Below are positions 1 to 7,116 of a stretch of DNA of 14,743 bases, in pieces. The notes beneath the pieces are model-generated. The model saw only the letters and a list, made by a program, of their open reading frames with translations, did not search any database and was not told the origin of the DNA. Source of the DNA: Desulfobacterales bacterium. GTDB lineage: Bacteria; Desulfobacterota; Desulfobacteria; Desulfobacterales; JAFDCJ01. The position numbers were made by a program, and so were the translations under genes. The DNA is taken from the NCBI GenBank assembly GCA_020345785.1, contig CP070771.1, forward strand, positions 5,366,631 to 5,381,373, in the 5' to 3' direction. Each line of letters begins with the position of its first letter. The first letter of the stretch is position 1.

Positions 1-197
1 GATTGAAGATTGAAGAATGAAAATTGAATATTGAATATTGGATGTATTCTATCTTTTAAAATCAATTTTTGATGGTGGGTGTAGAAAGATCCTGAACAAG
101 CGGATGCGCTTTTCGTGTCCTCAAGAAAATTGCCTAAAATTTAAGAAACGACAGAATTCCATAAATATTCAATAGTCAATATTCAATATTCAATTAC
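1..197. repeat. Intergenic inverted repeat of TTGAATATTGAA words upstream of rpmJ
   Basis: This spacer before rpmJ has no credible gene. It opens with quasi-tandem words of the ATTGAAG / TTGAATA type (1-40) and closes with their complement (164-195). The 19 bases at 22-40 are perfectly complementary to 177-195, so the two ends could pair around about 136 nt. The usual upstream neighbours of rpmJ (infA, map, secY) are not inside the window. Its function is unknown. It resembles other low-complexity spacers in this window (1243-1412, 6851-7080, 14527-14740). Confidence 0.7.
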
Positions 198-211
198 AAA
201 GGGGGTTTTAA

Positions 212-325
212 ATGAAAGTCAGAGCATCGGCCAAGAAGATGTGCCCCAAATGCAAGATCGTCAAAAGAAAAGGGGTCGTGCGGGTTATCTGCGAAAACAA
301 GCGACACAAACAAAGACAGGGATAG
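212..325 (+). CDS. rpmJ: Ribosomal protein bL36
   Basis: This 37-residue protein is the small zinc-ribbon protein L36 of the large ribosomal subunit. The sequence begins [15 protein letters not shown] and carries the zinc ligands C11, C14, C27 and H32 in the C-x2-C-x12-C-x4-H spacing, so it is the zinc-binding (C+) form. A GGGGG purine run at 201-205 precedes the ATG and can serve as the ribosome binding site. The stop lies 13 bp before the start of rpsM, the order normal for the alpha operon. Length and sequence are typical for the family. It is shorter than most gene callers accept, so it is easily missed. Confidence 0.97.
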   Translation: MKVRASAKKMCPKCKIVKRKGVVRVICENKRHKQRQG

Positions 326-338
326 AGGAGGATACATT

Positions 339-722
339 TTGGCAAGAATTGCAGGGGTTGATTTACCCAGAAAAAAACGGATTGAAATTGGCCTGACCTA
401 TATCTATGGGATCGGCAAAACGACATCCCAAAATATCCTTAGCGAGCTTCAGATTGATCCTGACACCAAAACCGATGATTTGACTGAAGAGCAGATCAAC
501 AATATCCGCAAGGCCATTGACAGCACCTGTAAAGTAGAAGGTGAGCTCCGAACGGAAGTCTCATTGAACATTAAACGCTTAATGGATCTTGGCAGTTATC
601 GGGGGCTTCGTCATCGCAAGGGGCTGCCGGTCAGAGGACAGCGGACAAGCACCAATGCCCGTACCCGCAAAGGACCGAAGCGAGCCGCCGTAAAGAAAAA
701 GGGTGCGGCCAAGAAGAAATAG
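339..722 (+). CDS. rpsM: Ribosomal protein uS13
   Basis: Small-subunit protein S13, which sits in the head of the 30S subunit and contacts the P-site tRNA and bridges to the 50S. The 127-residue product opens [24 protein letters not shown] and has the conserved [16 protein letters not shown] segment, followed by a Lys/Arg/Ala-rich tail that would reach the tRNA. The start is a TTG at 339, chosen because GAGGAGG at 325-331 stands 7 nt upstream and because the family begins M-A-R-I-A-G. It follows rpmJ by 13 bp and is 131 bp ahead of rpsK, a wide gap for this operon. The family is normally about 115-126 residues, so the length is ordinary. Confidence 0.97.
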   Translation: MARIAGVDLPRKKRIEIGLTYIYGIGKTTSQNILSELQIDPDTKTDDLTEEQINNIRKAIDSTCKVEGELRTEVSLNIKRLMDLGSYRGLRHRKGLPVRGQRTSTNARTRKGPKRAAVKKKGAAKKK

Positions 723-730
723 CTTGTGGC

Positions 731-764
731 GATTTCGGATTGTGGAATGCGGATTGCGAATTGG
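731..764 (+). repeat. Degenerate GGATTGCGAAT-type word repeat between rpsM and rpsK
   Basis: The 131-bp gap between rpsM and rpsK begins with overlapping variants of one word (GATTTCGGATT, GTGGAATGCGGATT, GCGAATTGG). The rest of the gap, to the rpsK ribosome binding site, is AT-rich with no recognisable gene or terminator. It looks like the same class of low-complexity spacer as elsewhere in the window, but only one side of the inverted arrangement is visible here. Confidence 0.45.
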
Positions 765-853
765 TTCGATGGGGGAAAATCGATCTTAAAATCTATCATT
801 TTCAATAAACTTTGTGACGCTCAAACTATAGATTTACTGCAGGAAAAAAATTA

Positions 854-1240
854 ATGGCTAAAAAGACACGAATCAAGAAAAAGGTAAAAAAGAACATTGC
901 CAATGGTGTTGTTCATATTCAATCAACATTTAACAATACTATTGTGACCGTGACCGATTCGGTGGGAAATGTGGTTTCTTGGTCAAGCGCCGGTGCTCAG
1001 GGATTCAAGGGATCACGCAAAAGCACTCCGTTTGCTGCCCAGATGGCGGCTCAGGATGCAGCAAAAAAGGCCATGGAACATGGAATGAGAAGTGTGGAAG
1101 TTTATGTCAAAGGTCCCGGTCCCGGGAGGGAATCTGCTCTGCGAGCCCTTCAGGCCGCCGGGTTTAACGTTATGACGATCAAAGATGTAACCCCCATTCC
1201 TCACAATGGTTGCCGTCCACCGAAACGGCGCAGAGTCTGA
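854..1240 (+). CDS. rpsK: Ribosomal protein uS11
   Basis: Small-subunit protein S11, which binds the 16S rRNA platform near the mRNA exit and the Shine-Dalgarno helix. The 128-residue sequence has the family hallmarks: the [15 protein letters not shown] strand region (about 21-35), the [21 protein letters not shown] segment (about 43-63), the [15 protein letters not shown] loop (about 85-99) and the C-terminal [17 protein letters not shown] short lysine-rich N-terminus precedes the fold. The ATG at 854 is preceded by AGGAAAAAAATTA, a weak but usable ribosome binding site. Gaps on both sides (131 and 199 bp) are larger than usual for the alpha operon. No anomalies are seen in the protein. Confidence 0.97.
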   Translation: MAKKTRIKKKVKKNIANGVVHIQSTFNNTIVTVTDSVGNVVSWSSAGAQGFKGSRKSTPFAAQMAAQDAAKKAMEHGMRSVEVYVKGPGPGRESALRALQAAGFNVMTIKDVTPIPHNGCRPPKRRRV

Positions 1241-1242
1241 CG

Positions 1243-1412
1243 TGGTTGATAAGTTTACTGGTTGAATGGTTGATAAGAATGGATTAACACAGCATCAGGT
1301 AAAAAAATAAAATAATTATTCGGTTGATCATCTGGATAGTTGATTGTTCGAATTGGAAGATAGTAAGGCGAATATAATTTCCGAACTAATCAGCCAGTAA
1401 ACCTGTCAACTA
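1243..1412. repeat. Imperfect inverted repeat filling the rpsK-rpsD gap
   Basis: The 199-bp space between rpsK and rpsD holds words built on GGTTGAT/AACTAATC. The 22 nt at 1243-1264 are complementary to 1391-1412 with about five mismatches, with a perfect 9-bp core (GTTTACTGG at 1253-1261 and CCAGTAAAC at 1394-1402). Between the arms is AT-rich sequence, including a TATAAT at 1373-1378 that has no convincing -35 partner. I see no gene here. The function is unknown, and an internal promoter or a transcript stem spanning the spacer are both possible. Confidence 0.6.
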
Positions 1413-1439
1413 ATCAACTAAAATACAGGGAGGAAAAAT

Positions 1440-2069
1440 TTGGCACGATATACAGATTCCGTTTGTCGGCATTGCCGACGGGAAAATCTAAAACTCTTTT
1501 TAAAGGGCGATCGCTGTTATTCGGATAAATGTGCCTTTGACCGTCGGGGATATCCACCCGGAGAGCATGGCGAGCGGCGTGGCAGGAAGCTTTCGGACTA
1601 CGGCGTTCAGCTGCGTGAAAAGCAAAAAGTAAAGCGAATGTACGGTCTTTCTGAAAAGCAATTTCATTTGTTTTTTGAACGGGCGGATCGCCAAAAAGGT
1701 ATCACCGGCACCAATTTGCTTGTCCTGTTGGAGCGTCGTTTGGATAATGTCGTCTATCGATTGGGTTTTGCCAACTCGCGCGCCCAGGCCCGGCAGTATG
1801 TTTGTCATAAGCATTTTTTGGTTAACGGGAAGCGGGTCGATATTCCATCTTTTTTGGTCAAGATCGGGGATGTTATCGAGGTGAGCGAAAAAAGCAAAAA
1901 GATGCAGTCACTGCAGGACTCACTGGAGGCGGTGGTTCGCAGGGGAGTGCCCCAATGGCTTGATCTAGAAAAAGACAGCCTGAAGGGCGCCGTAAAGGGA
2001 TTTCCGTTGCGTGAAGATCTCACCATGCCGATGCAGGAACAACTCATCGTAGAGTTGTATTCCAAATAA
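1440..2069 (+). CDS. rpsD: Ribosomal protein uS4
   Basis: Primary 16S rRNA-binding protein S4, which nucleates 30S body assembly and in many bacteria also represses the alpha operon. The 209 residues show the N-terminal zinc-binding module with C9, C12, C26 and C31 (the C+ form of S4), the GYPPGEHG turn, and the S4 RNA-binding domain around [23 protein letters not shown] with [10 protein letters not shown] (about residues 97-135). The start is a TTG at 1440, supported by AGGGAGG at 1427-1433 and by the family N-terminus MARYT. It is the second TTG start among the ribosomal genes here. It is 134 bp before rpoA. No classical S4 autoregulatory leader could be recognised. Confidence 0.97.
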   Translation: MARYTDSVCRHCRRENLKLFLKGDRCYSDKCAFDRRGYPPGEHGERRGRKLSDYGVQLREKQKVKRMYGLSEKQFHLFFERADRQKGITGTNLLVLLERRLDNVVYRLGFANSRAQARQYVCHKHFLVNGKRVDIPSFLVKIGDVIEVSEKSKKMQSLQDSLEAVVRRGVPQWLDLEKDSLKGAVKGFPLREDLTMPMQEQLIVELYSK

Positions 2070-2111
2070 TTGCGTCTCGGAGCATCGACAACTGAGTGAG
2101 AATATTCCAAT

Positions 2112-2167
2112 AGGGGCATCGCCCCTGAATAGACAAAACGGGGGCCGAGGGACCGCAGTCTGCGGTC
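2112..2167. repeat. Two small palindromes in the rpsD-rpoA gap
   Basis: The 134-bp gap between rpsD and rpoA contains AGGGGCATCGCCCCT (2112-2126, 6-bp stem, 3-nt loop) and the palindrome GACCGCAGTCTGCGGTC (2151-2167, 8-nt arms around one base). Neither is followed by a T-run, so they do not look like intrinsic terminators, which fits continued transcription into rpoA. They may be repeat debris or RNA-processing stems. Confidence 0.6.
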
Positions 2168-2203
2168 GAAAAATAAAAACCTGAAATCGTCAGGAGATTA
2201 AAA

Positions 2204-3223
2204 ATGCCGTCAGAGGAACTTATGTACATGAACTGGCAAAGAATGATGATGCCAGAAAAAGTTCAGGTTACCAGCAATCCATCCTATGGGAAATTTGTTT
2301 GTGAACCTCTTGAGAGAGGCTTTGGGATTACAATCGGCAACTCGCTGAGAAGGATCATACTATCTTCTTTGCATGGTGCTGCCATTGTGTCGGTAAAATT
2401 CGATGCAGTGATGCATGAATTTAGCGCGATCCCGGGCATTCTGGAAGATGTTTCAGAGATTATTTTGAATTTAAAGGAAGTGCGATTCAAGATTGCAGAT
2501 TCGGAACCAAAAATGGTTCGGATTGATGCAAGCGGTGAAGGAGAAGTCACAGCTGGAGATATTATCAGCGACGACGGTAAATGCGAAGTGCTCAACCCCA
2601 AACAGCATATCGCCACTCTTTCCGATAAAGCGGTTCTCAAAATGGAGATGAAGGTTCAAGTCGGAAAGGGCTATTCGCTGGCCGAAGCCAATAAAGATGA
2701 AGATGCACCCGCAGGCACCATACCCATTGATGCCGTGTTCTCACCGATCAAACGCGTTAACTACACGGTGGGAAACGCCCGTGTCGGCCAGCGCACCGAT
2801 TATGATAAACTTACTCTGGAAATCTGGACGGACGGCAGTATTGTGCCGGAAGATGCAGTTGCCTATTCAGCCAAAATTCTAAAAGAGCAGATGTCAATTT
2901 TTATCAACTTTGATGAAAAGGCTGAGCCCAAGCAGCCCAAAAAGGCCGAAGACCGGGAAAAACCGGATTTTAATGAAAACCTTTACCGCAGTGTCGAAGA
3001 ACTTGAACTCTCTGTGCGCAGTGCGAATTGCTTGAAAAACGCCGATATTAACAAAATTTATCAACTCGTTAGTAAAACTGAAGCGGAAATGCTGAAAACA
3101 AAAAATTTTGGCAGAAAATCATTGAATGAAATCAAAGAAGTATTGGCTGAAATGGGCCTTTCTCTTGGAATGAAGCTTGAAGGATTTACGCCGCCCGAGG
3201 AAGAAACTGAGGAAGGAGAGTAG
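2204..3223 (+). CDS. rpoA: RNA polymerase subunit alpha
   Basis: Alpha subunit, whose N-terminal domain dimerises and scaffolds beta/beta' assembly and whose C-terminal domain binds UP elements and activators. The 339 residues contain the NTD signature [22 protein letters not shown] (from about 37), RVEQRT-like [10 protein letters not shown], a charged Lys/Glu-rich linker (about 240-257) and the CTD with [16 protein letters not shown]272 corresponds to E. coli R265. The CTD continues with [26 protein letters not shown]. The ATG at 2204 follows CAGGAG (2191-2196). The nearby downstream ATGs would give a slightly shorter N-terminus, so the exact start is uncertain by a few residues. It ends 8 bp before rplQ. 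Length is normal. Confidence 0.97.
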   Translation: MPSEELMYMNWQRMMMPEKVQVTSNPSYGKFVCEPLERGFGITIGNSLRRIILSSLHGAAIVSVKFDAVMHEFSAIPGILEDVSEIILNLKEVRFKIADSEPKMVRIDASGEGEVTAGDIISDDGKCEVLNPKQHIATLSDKAVLKMEMKVQVGKGYSLAEANKDEDAPAGTIPIDAVFSPIKRVNYTVGNARVGQRTDYDKLTLEIWTDGSIVPEDAVAYSAKILKEQMSIFINFDEKAEPKQPKKAEDREKPDFNENLYRSVEELELSVRSANCLKNADINKIYQLVSKTEAEMLKTKNFGRKSLNEIKEVLAEMGLSLGMKLEGFTPPEEETEEGE

Positions 3224-3231
3224 GCAGCGCT

Positions 3232-3996
3232 ATGAGACATCGTAAAGCCGGATTAAAACTGAATCGAACCCCGAGTCATCGCAAGGCCATGTTCAGAAAC
3301 ATGGTAACCTCATTGTTCAAATATGATCGTATTCAGACCACCGGGGCCAAAGCTAAGGAACTCAGACGCTGGGCGGATCACCTGATCACCTTGGCCAAAC
3401 GCGGAGATTTGCACGCCAGGCGTCAGGCCCTCGCCATTGTCAGAGAAAAAGACGTCGTGCACAAATTATTTGAAAACGCTGCTGAGCGGTTTGGTGGGGT
3501 TTCCGGCGGCTATACCCGGATTGTTAAACTGGGAAGGCGACCGGGGGATGCTGCCCCGGTATCGATGATTGAACTGGTGATTTCGCAGGATACCAAAAAG
3601 AAGAAAACCAAAAAGAAAAAAACTAAAGCTGAAGCAGCACCTAAAAAAGCCGCTGCCGATAAGATACCCGCGGCCGAGGAGAAGACTGAAAAAGCAGAGG
3701 ACAAGAAGCCGAAAAAATCTGCTAAAGCAAAAGATGCGGCGGCTGAAAAAGAAGCCAAGACCAGGGCAAAGGCCAAAAAGACCGCCAAGGTAAAAGACGA
3801 GCCCAAAGACGCGGGCGATGCCAAGGAAGAGAAGCTTGCAGCCAAGCAGGCCGCAAAAAAGAAAGCGGCAGCCGGAAAAGCAGAGAAAACGACCAAGGCT
3901 GCTCGCGAAAAGGAGGCTGCCGCGCAAAAAGAGGACACGCCGGATACGAAGCAAAAAAAGAAATCGACAAAGAAAACCGTCGAAGATGACAAGTAG
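3232..3996 (+). CDS. rplQ: Ribosomal protein bL17 with long basic C-terminal tail
   Basis: Large-subunit protein L17, located near the peptide exit tunnel. Residues 1-120 are the complete L17 fold ([20 protein letters not shown], then the [20 protein letters not shown] segment and [18 protein letters not shown]). This is the full length of an ordinary L17. Residues 121-254 are an added tail made almost only of K, A, E, D, T and R, with no hydrophobic core. It is low complexity, probably disordered, and compositionally like histone-H1/AlgP-type tails. The reading frame is open throughout and ends before the terminator, so the tail is part of the gene and not a frameshift product. The ATG at 3232 is preceded by GGAGAG, which overlaps the rpoA end. 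The function of the tail is unknown; extra rRNA or nucleic-acid contacts are a guess. Confidence 0.96.
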   Translation: MRHRKAGLKLNRTPSHRKAMFRNMVTSLFKYDRIQTTGAKAKELRRWADHLITLAKRGDLHARRQALAIVREKDVVHKLFENAAERFGGVSGGYTRIVKLGRRPGDAAPVSMIELVISQDTKKKKTKKKKTKAEAAPKKAAADKIPAAEEKTEKAEDKKPKKSAKAKDAAAEKEAKTRAKAKKTAKVKDEPKDAGDAKEEKLAAKQAAKKKAAAGKAEKTTKAAREKEAAAQKEDTPDTKQKKKSTKKTVEDDK

Positions 3997-4035
3997 TCCC
4001 AAACGGTTGCTTTGTTTTCATTTGAATGTTGAGCA

Positions 4036-4073
4036 AATAAAAGCCCCGTCGTTGATGCGACGGGGCTTTTTTT
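4036..4073. terminator. Strong intrinsic terminator ending the ribosomal operon, bidirectional
   Basis: A perfect 10-bp GC-rich stem, AGCCCCGTCG (4042-4051) and CGACGGGGCT (4058-4067), encloses a 6-nt loop and is followed by seven Ts. The A-rich flank on the left (AAATAAAA) supplies a U-run on the opposite strand, so it can also stop transcription of the minus-strand gene ending at 4180. It lies about 40 bp after the rplQ stop. Confidence 0.93.
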
Positions 4074-4080
4074 CTCATTC

Positions 4081-4100
4081 AACGTCCGATGTTGGACGTT
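4081..4100. repeat. Small hairpin AACGTCC-GATGTT-GGACGTT
   Basis: Seven perfect base pairs (4081-4087 with 4094-4100) around a 6-nt loop, just past the terminator and followed by a related word, CGATGG. With no strong T-run directly adjacent it is probably repeat debris rather than a second terminator. The remaining 80 bp to the convergent gene's stop show nothing recognisable. Confidence 0.4.
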
Positions 4101-4179
4101 CGATGGTCTTTTTATTTCCGGATGGGCACTACTTTGCGCTTATGGGATTTATCCCCCTTCGACCAGAACTTCTTAAATT

Positions 4180-5163
4180 TTATCGCATTTTAGTCATTTT
4201 AGGCAATTTTTCAATGGCCTCCTTAGCCGCTTCTTTTACTTCCTCGTTGTACTCGCCGGCCAGCACCTCTTCCAGCCATGCGACGGCACAGGGATTCCCG
4301 ATTTCTCCGAACATATAAAGAATATCTCCTTTTACCTGATCGAGTTGCCGGTAAAATCCTTCCCACAAAAAGTTGATTGCCTCGGCTGCCATTGCGCGGT
4401 TGCGGCCGGCAATTTCTTCCAGCACCACCATTGCCCCCAGACGAACCGGCCACTTATGGTGGGTGAGCAGATCATAAAAAGCCGGAAATATCTGTCCGGC
4501 ATTCAACATCATGGCCGCCAAATGGCCGGCCTGGCCTTCTTTTAAGATATTTTCCAGCGATAAAGCGCCCAGTGATGATGGATCCCGGGTATTGATCGTA
4601 TCAATGATCTCCTCCAGGGGGACTGAGCCCGTCCACCGAAACTGTTCGTCTAATAGAATGGTCGGTACCACTTGGATTTTTTGGGATTCCGCCTCCTCGG
4701 GAAACAGGGTTCCATCAATAATTATCAGCTGTATTTTATCGTTCACCATCGGCAATGGTGTCAGTTGACGAACCGCCGTCGGGCAAAATGTGCACTGCGG
4801 AGCAATAAAAACAACCAGAGAAGCCGGAAGATTGTCTTTTTTTAAATTTGATTTGACGGCCTCGGGGAAACTGTCTGAACCTGAATCAAAGGTAATCAGC
4901 GCCTCAAGAAAAGGCTGCAGTTCATGGCCCGTCGGCACGGTCTGATAGCGCAGGCCACTACCGATCTGAATCTGCGGCGGATGCGTATCCGTCTCTTTTT
5001 CTTTTGAGATTTTAACGCTGGGTACCAAGTGGTTTAAATCATCACAAAATTTATGAAATGCCGGACTGCTCGGGTGGGCCGAATCCACCAGACGGATGGT
5101 GATATCCCGAGACAGTTGTTCATTGAGTTTGAGAATTAGCCTTTCCTCGAGAGCGCTGAACAT
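4180..5163 (-). CDS. Double thioredoxin-fold protein with CxxC, fused to HEAT-like repeats
   Basis: A predicted cytoplasmic thiol-disulfide protein of 327 residues with no signal peptide. Residues about 1-90 resemble the redox-inactive first thioredoxin fold of the AhpF N-terminus or of archaeal-type protein disulfide oxidoreductases, ending in a VPTGHELQPFLEAL segment. Residues about 112-200 are a second thioredoxin fold with the active site C124-T-F-C127 and the cis-proline at P167 (QVVPTIL). Residues about 205-325 are alpha-helical repeats of HEAT type (LGAMVVLEEIAG, ILYMFGEIGNPCAVAWLEEVL). The start at 5163 is preferred because AAAGG lies 7 nt upstream. An in-frame ATG at 5199 would add 12 residues but has no ribosome binding site. 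It is convergent with rplQ and divergent from the response regulator. The fold assignment is fairly safe; the partner and substrate are unknown. Confidence 0.82.
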   Translation of the reverse strand: MFSALEERLILKLNEQLSRDITIRLVDSAHPSSPAFHKFCDDLNHLVPSVKISKEKETDTHPPQIQIGSGLRYQTVPTGHELQPFLEALITFDSGSDSFPEAVKSNLKKDNLPASLVVFIAPQCTFCPTAVRQLTPLPMVNDKIQLIIIDGTLFPEEAESQKIQVVPTILLDEQFRWTGSVPLEEIIDTINTRDPSSLGALSLENILKEGQAGHLAAMMLNAGQIFPAFYDLLTHHKWPVRLGAMVVLEEIAGRNRAMAAEAINFLWEGFYRQLDQVKGDILYMFGEIGNPCAVAWLEEVLAGEYNEEVKEAAKEAIEKLPKMTKMR

Positions 5164-5236
5164 GGAATTGCCTTTCATAACGTATTGAAAGAGTAACATA
5201 AGTCAGCTTTGATAGCAACGAATGAAAGGAAGTTCA

Positions 5237-5266
5237 TTGACGAAACGCTTTTTACGGTGATATGGT
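5237..5266 (+). promoter_or_regulatory. Candidate sigma70 promoter for the response regulator gene
   Basis: TTGACG (5237-5242) is followed after 18 nt by TATGGT (5261-5266), preceded by TG one base upstream (an extended -10). Transcription would start near 5273, leaving a short leader that includes AAAGGAG at 5284-5290. It sits between divergent genes, where a promoter is expected. The match is moderate. Confidence 0.4.
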
Positions 5267-5300
5267 TCTTTCTTCATATGGCGAAAGGAGAAAAAAACCG

Positions 5301-5804
5301 ATGGATACTTCCAAAATTTTACAAGATAAGGTTGTTCTGGTGGTCGATGATGAAGTGGATGTGACCGATACCGTGGCCGAAGTGCTGGATATGTGCTATG
5401 TCCGCAAAGCGAATGATTACGATACGGCCCGTCAATTCTTGTTGAGTTACACCTTTGATATCGTAATTTTGGACATTATGGGAGTCAATGGATTTGACCT
5501 CCTCAAACTATCCGTTAAACGCGGATTTCCTACCGTTATGCTGACCGCCTATGCCCTGACCCCGAAAGCCTTGGAAAAATCGATCAAACTGGGTGCCGTT
5601 TCCTTTTTACCGAAAGAAAAAATGAGTGACCTTGATGATTTCATTGCGGATGTTGTCCTAAAAGAGGGTCAACCCGTTTGGGGCAAGCTCTTTGACAAGT
5701 TGGGGACCTTTTTTAACACTCGCTTTGGACCGGATTGGAAAGAACGCAATAAATTTTTCGAGGAATTTGAACAAACCATCCGTCAGCAAAAGGATGATGA
5801 TTAG
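5301..5804 (+). CDS. Stand-alone response regulator (receiver domain with short unassigned tail)
   Basis: A 167-residue CheY-like receiver protein. Acidic pocket D16/D17, phospho-acceptor D58 (VILDIMG), switch T82 (LTAY) and K105 (LPKEK) are all present, so phosphorylation should be possible. The receiver fold ends near residue 118. The remaining 50 residues (LFDKLGTFFNTRFGPDWKER and an acidic/helical end) match no DNA-binding or enzymatic output domain that I recognise. The ATG at 5301 is chosen for AAAGGAG at 5284-5290; an upstream in-frame ATG at 5262 lacks such a site and lies over the putative -10. No histidine kinase is in the window. It precedes the CoA-transferase genes by 116 bp, in the same direction. 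A regulatory link is possible but not shown. Confidence 0.9.
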   Translation: MDTSKILQDKVVLVVDDEVDVTDTVAEVLDMCYVRKANDYDTARQFLLSYTFDIVILDIMGVNGFDLLKLSVKRGFPTVMLTAYALTPKALEKSIKLGAVSFLPKEKMSDLDDFIADVVLKEGQPVWGKLFDKLGTFFNTRFGPDWKERNKFFEEFEQTIRQQKDDD

Positions 5805-5834
5805 ACGATTTATTAGACGGAATATCGATGGATA

Positions 5835-5864
5835 TTTAACATCTTGGTTTTAAAATGTGATAAT
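5835..5864 (+). promoter_or_regulatory. Candidate extended -10 promoter upstream of the CoA-transferase
   Basis: TTTAAC (5835-5840), 18 nt, then GATAAT (5859-5864) with TG at 5856-5857. This would start transcription near 5871, about 50 nt before the CoA-transferase start. A 7-bp hairpin GAAAATG/CATTTTC (5878-5899) lies in the resulting leader. The prediction rests on sequence likeness only. Confidence 0.35.
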
Positions 5865-5920
5865 AATTTCAGACCCGAAAATGCAGTTGCCCATTTTCAG
5901 GGCTGGTTAATTAAATTGTC

Positions 5921-6850
5921 ATGGAGGTTTTACAAGACTTGCCTGAATCGAAGCTGTTGACCCTTTCTGAATCCATCCAGAGTTTTGTTCCCGATGGCAG
6001 TTCGATAGCCATGGGGCTTTCTCTTGAATCTCTCATACCTTTTGCTGCTGCCCACGAGCTTATCCGACAGCGCAAGAAAAATTTAACTTTAGTCGGCCCG
6101 ATTTCCGACATATTGTTTGATCAGGTTATTGGCGGCGGATGCGTGCGGCAAGTCCGGGCGGCGTGGGTGGGAAATGTCATCACGGGCTCCTGTTACAATT
6201 TTCGGCGCGGAATCGAAAGCGGCAGCCTTGCAATAGAAGATCACTCCAATCTAACCCTGGCCATGGCGCTGCGTGCGGGTGCCATGGGAGTTTCCTTTAT
6301 GCCCACCCGCACTGCGCTGGGAAGCGATCTGTTCAAAACCAATACTGCCTTAAAAACCATAAACTGTCCATTCACCGGAGATCGGTTGACCGCCGTGGCG
6401 GCAATCACCCCTGATGTTGCCATCATTCATGTTCAGCGCTCGGATGAATACGGCAATGCCCACGCGTGGGGCAACCTGGGAGTGACCCGCGATGCCTGTC
6501 TGGCCAGCCGCCATGTCATCATTACGGCTGAAGAAATTGTGTCGCCGGACATCATCAGCCGTGACCCCAACCGAGTGATAACCCCTGGATTCCGTGTCAG
6601 TGCGGTGGTTCATTATCCGTGGGGGGGACATCCTTCTCCGGTACCGGGCCACTATAACCGCGATCATCGGGCGTTTATCGATTATCGAAACGGGAGTAAA
6701 ACCCCGGAGCTTTTTGCGGATTGGCAAAAAGCCTGGGTGGATTGCATCCAAGGGCCTGAGGCGTACATGGATTTTTTGGGAAAGGAACGGTTGGAAGGCT
6801 TGGCCATAAAAAACCATGATTGGGCGGAACCGGTTGATTATGGGTATTAG
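5921..6850 (+). CDS. gctA: CoA-transferase, subunit A (glutaconate CoA-transferase type)
   Basis: Alpha-type subunit of a family I CoA-transferase, which moves CoA from an acyl-CoA donor to a free carboxylic acid. The 309 residues carry the family's N-terminal VPDGSSIAMG turn (P24-D25-G26), LTLVGPISDILFDQVIGGGCV (about 55-75), FMPTRTALGSD, and the ITPDVAIIHVQRSDEYGNAHAWG segment characteristic of the A subunit. The catalytic glutamate of this family is carried by subunit B, which follows at 7117. The ATG at 5921 has no clear ribosome binding site. GGAGG at 5923-5927 could instead serve a TTG at 5939, giving a protein starting MPESKLLTLSE, so the start is open. The actual acid is unknown; glutarate or glutaconate fits the dehydrogenase at 13142. 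A hydrolase of the IpdAB type is the main alternative. Confidence 0.85.
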   Translation: MEVLQDLPESKLLTLSESIQSFVPDGSSIAMGLSLESLIPFAAAHELIRQRKKNLTLVGPISDILFDQVIGGGCVRQVRAAWVGNVITGSCYNFRRGIESGSLAIEDHSNLTLAMALRAGAMGVSFMPTRTALGSDLFKTNTALKTINCPFTGDRLTAVAAITPDVAIIHVQRSDEYGNAHAWGNLGVTRDACLASRHVIITAEEIVSPDIISRDPNRVITPGFRVSAVVHYPWGGHPSPVPGHYNRDHRAFIDYRNGSKTPELFADWQKAWVDCIQGPEAYMDFLGKERLEGLAIKNHDWAEPVDYGY

Positions 6851-7080
6851 CGCGTTGCGGGTTGCGTGTTGCGAGGTGCGGGGTGCGGGGAATTGCGCAG
6901 AGAGCATAGCGCATAGGGCAGAGAGGTAGATTAACGGAAAAAGGCGCACGGTATCACGGCGTTGGAGGTTGGAGGGCTTTCAACTTCTGTCATCTGTTCT
7001 CTGTTCTTTAACACCTGAACCTCTGAACCTTTGAACCCTTAACCCCTGAACTACGAGCTATGTGCTATCAGCTATGAGCT
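6851..7080. repeat. Low-complexity word repeats between the two CoA-transferase subunits
   Basis: The 266-bp gap contains several short-period runs in order: GTTGCGG/GTTGCGT variants (6851-6890), GAGCATAGCGCATAG (6902-6916), GTTGGAG words (6961-6974), TCTGTTCTCTG (6991-7005), a CCTGAAC/TCTGAAC/TTTGAAC run (7014-7051) and GAGCTATGTGCTATC (7055-7080). The last is roughly complementary to 6902-6916, so the spacer again has an inverted layout. No gene, terminator or clear promoter is seen. Confidence 0.65.
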
Positions 7081-7116
7081 TTTTTATCTGACACCTTCTA
7101 AATTAATTAAGTATGG

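Noticed and set aside
1353..1378. TATAAT at 1373-1378 as an internal promoter before rpsD
   Set aside because: The nearest -35-like word (TTGGAA) is only 14 nt away and no hexamer at 16-18 nt spacing is convincing, in an AT-rich spacer where such words arise by chance.
3466..4082. Long minus-strand open frames (118-190 codons) opposite the end of rplQ
   Set aside because: They are the antisense reading of the lysine/alanine-rich L17 tail; their Phe/Leu/Ala-rich composition is a by-product of AAG/GCC codons, and they cross the terminator.
6350..6949. Minus-strand open frame of 199 codons across the subunit A gene
   Set aside because: It is a shadow of a clear family member on the plus strand and has no recognisable protein features.
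7014..7080. Regularly spaced TGAAC and GCTATG words as a CRISPR-like array
   Set aside because: The units are 6-8 nt, imperfect and without unique spacers of about 30 nt, and no cas genes are present.
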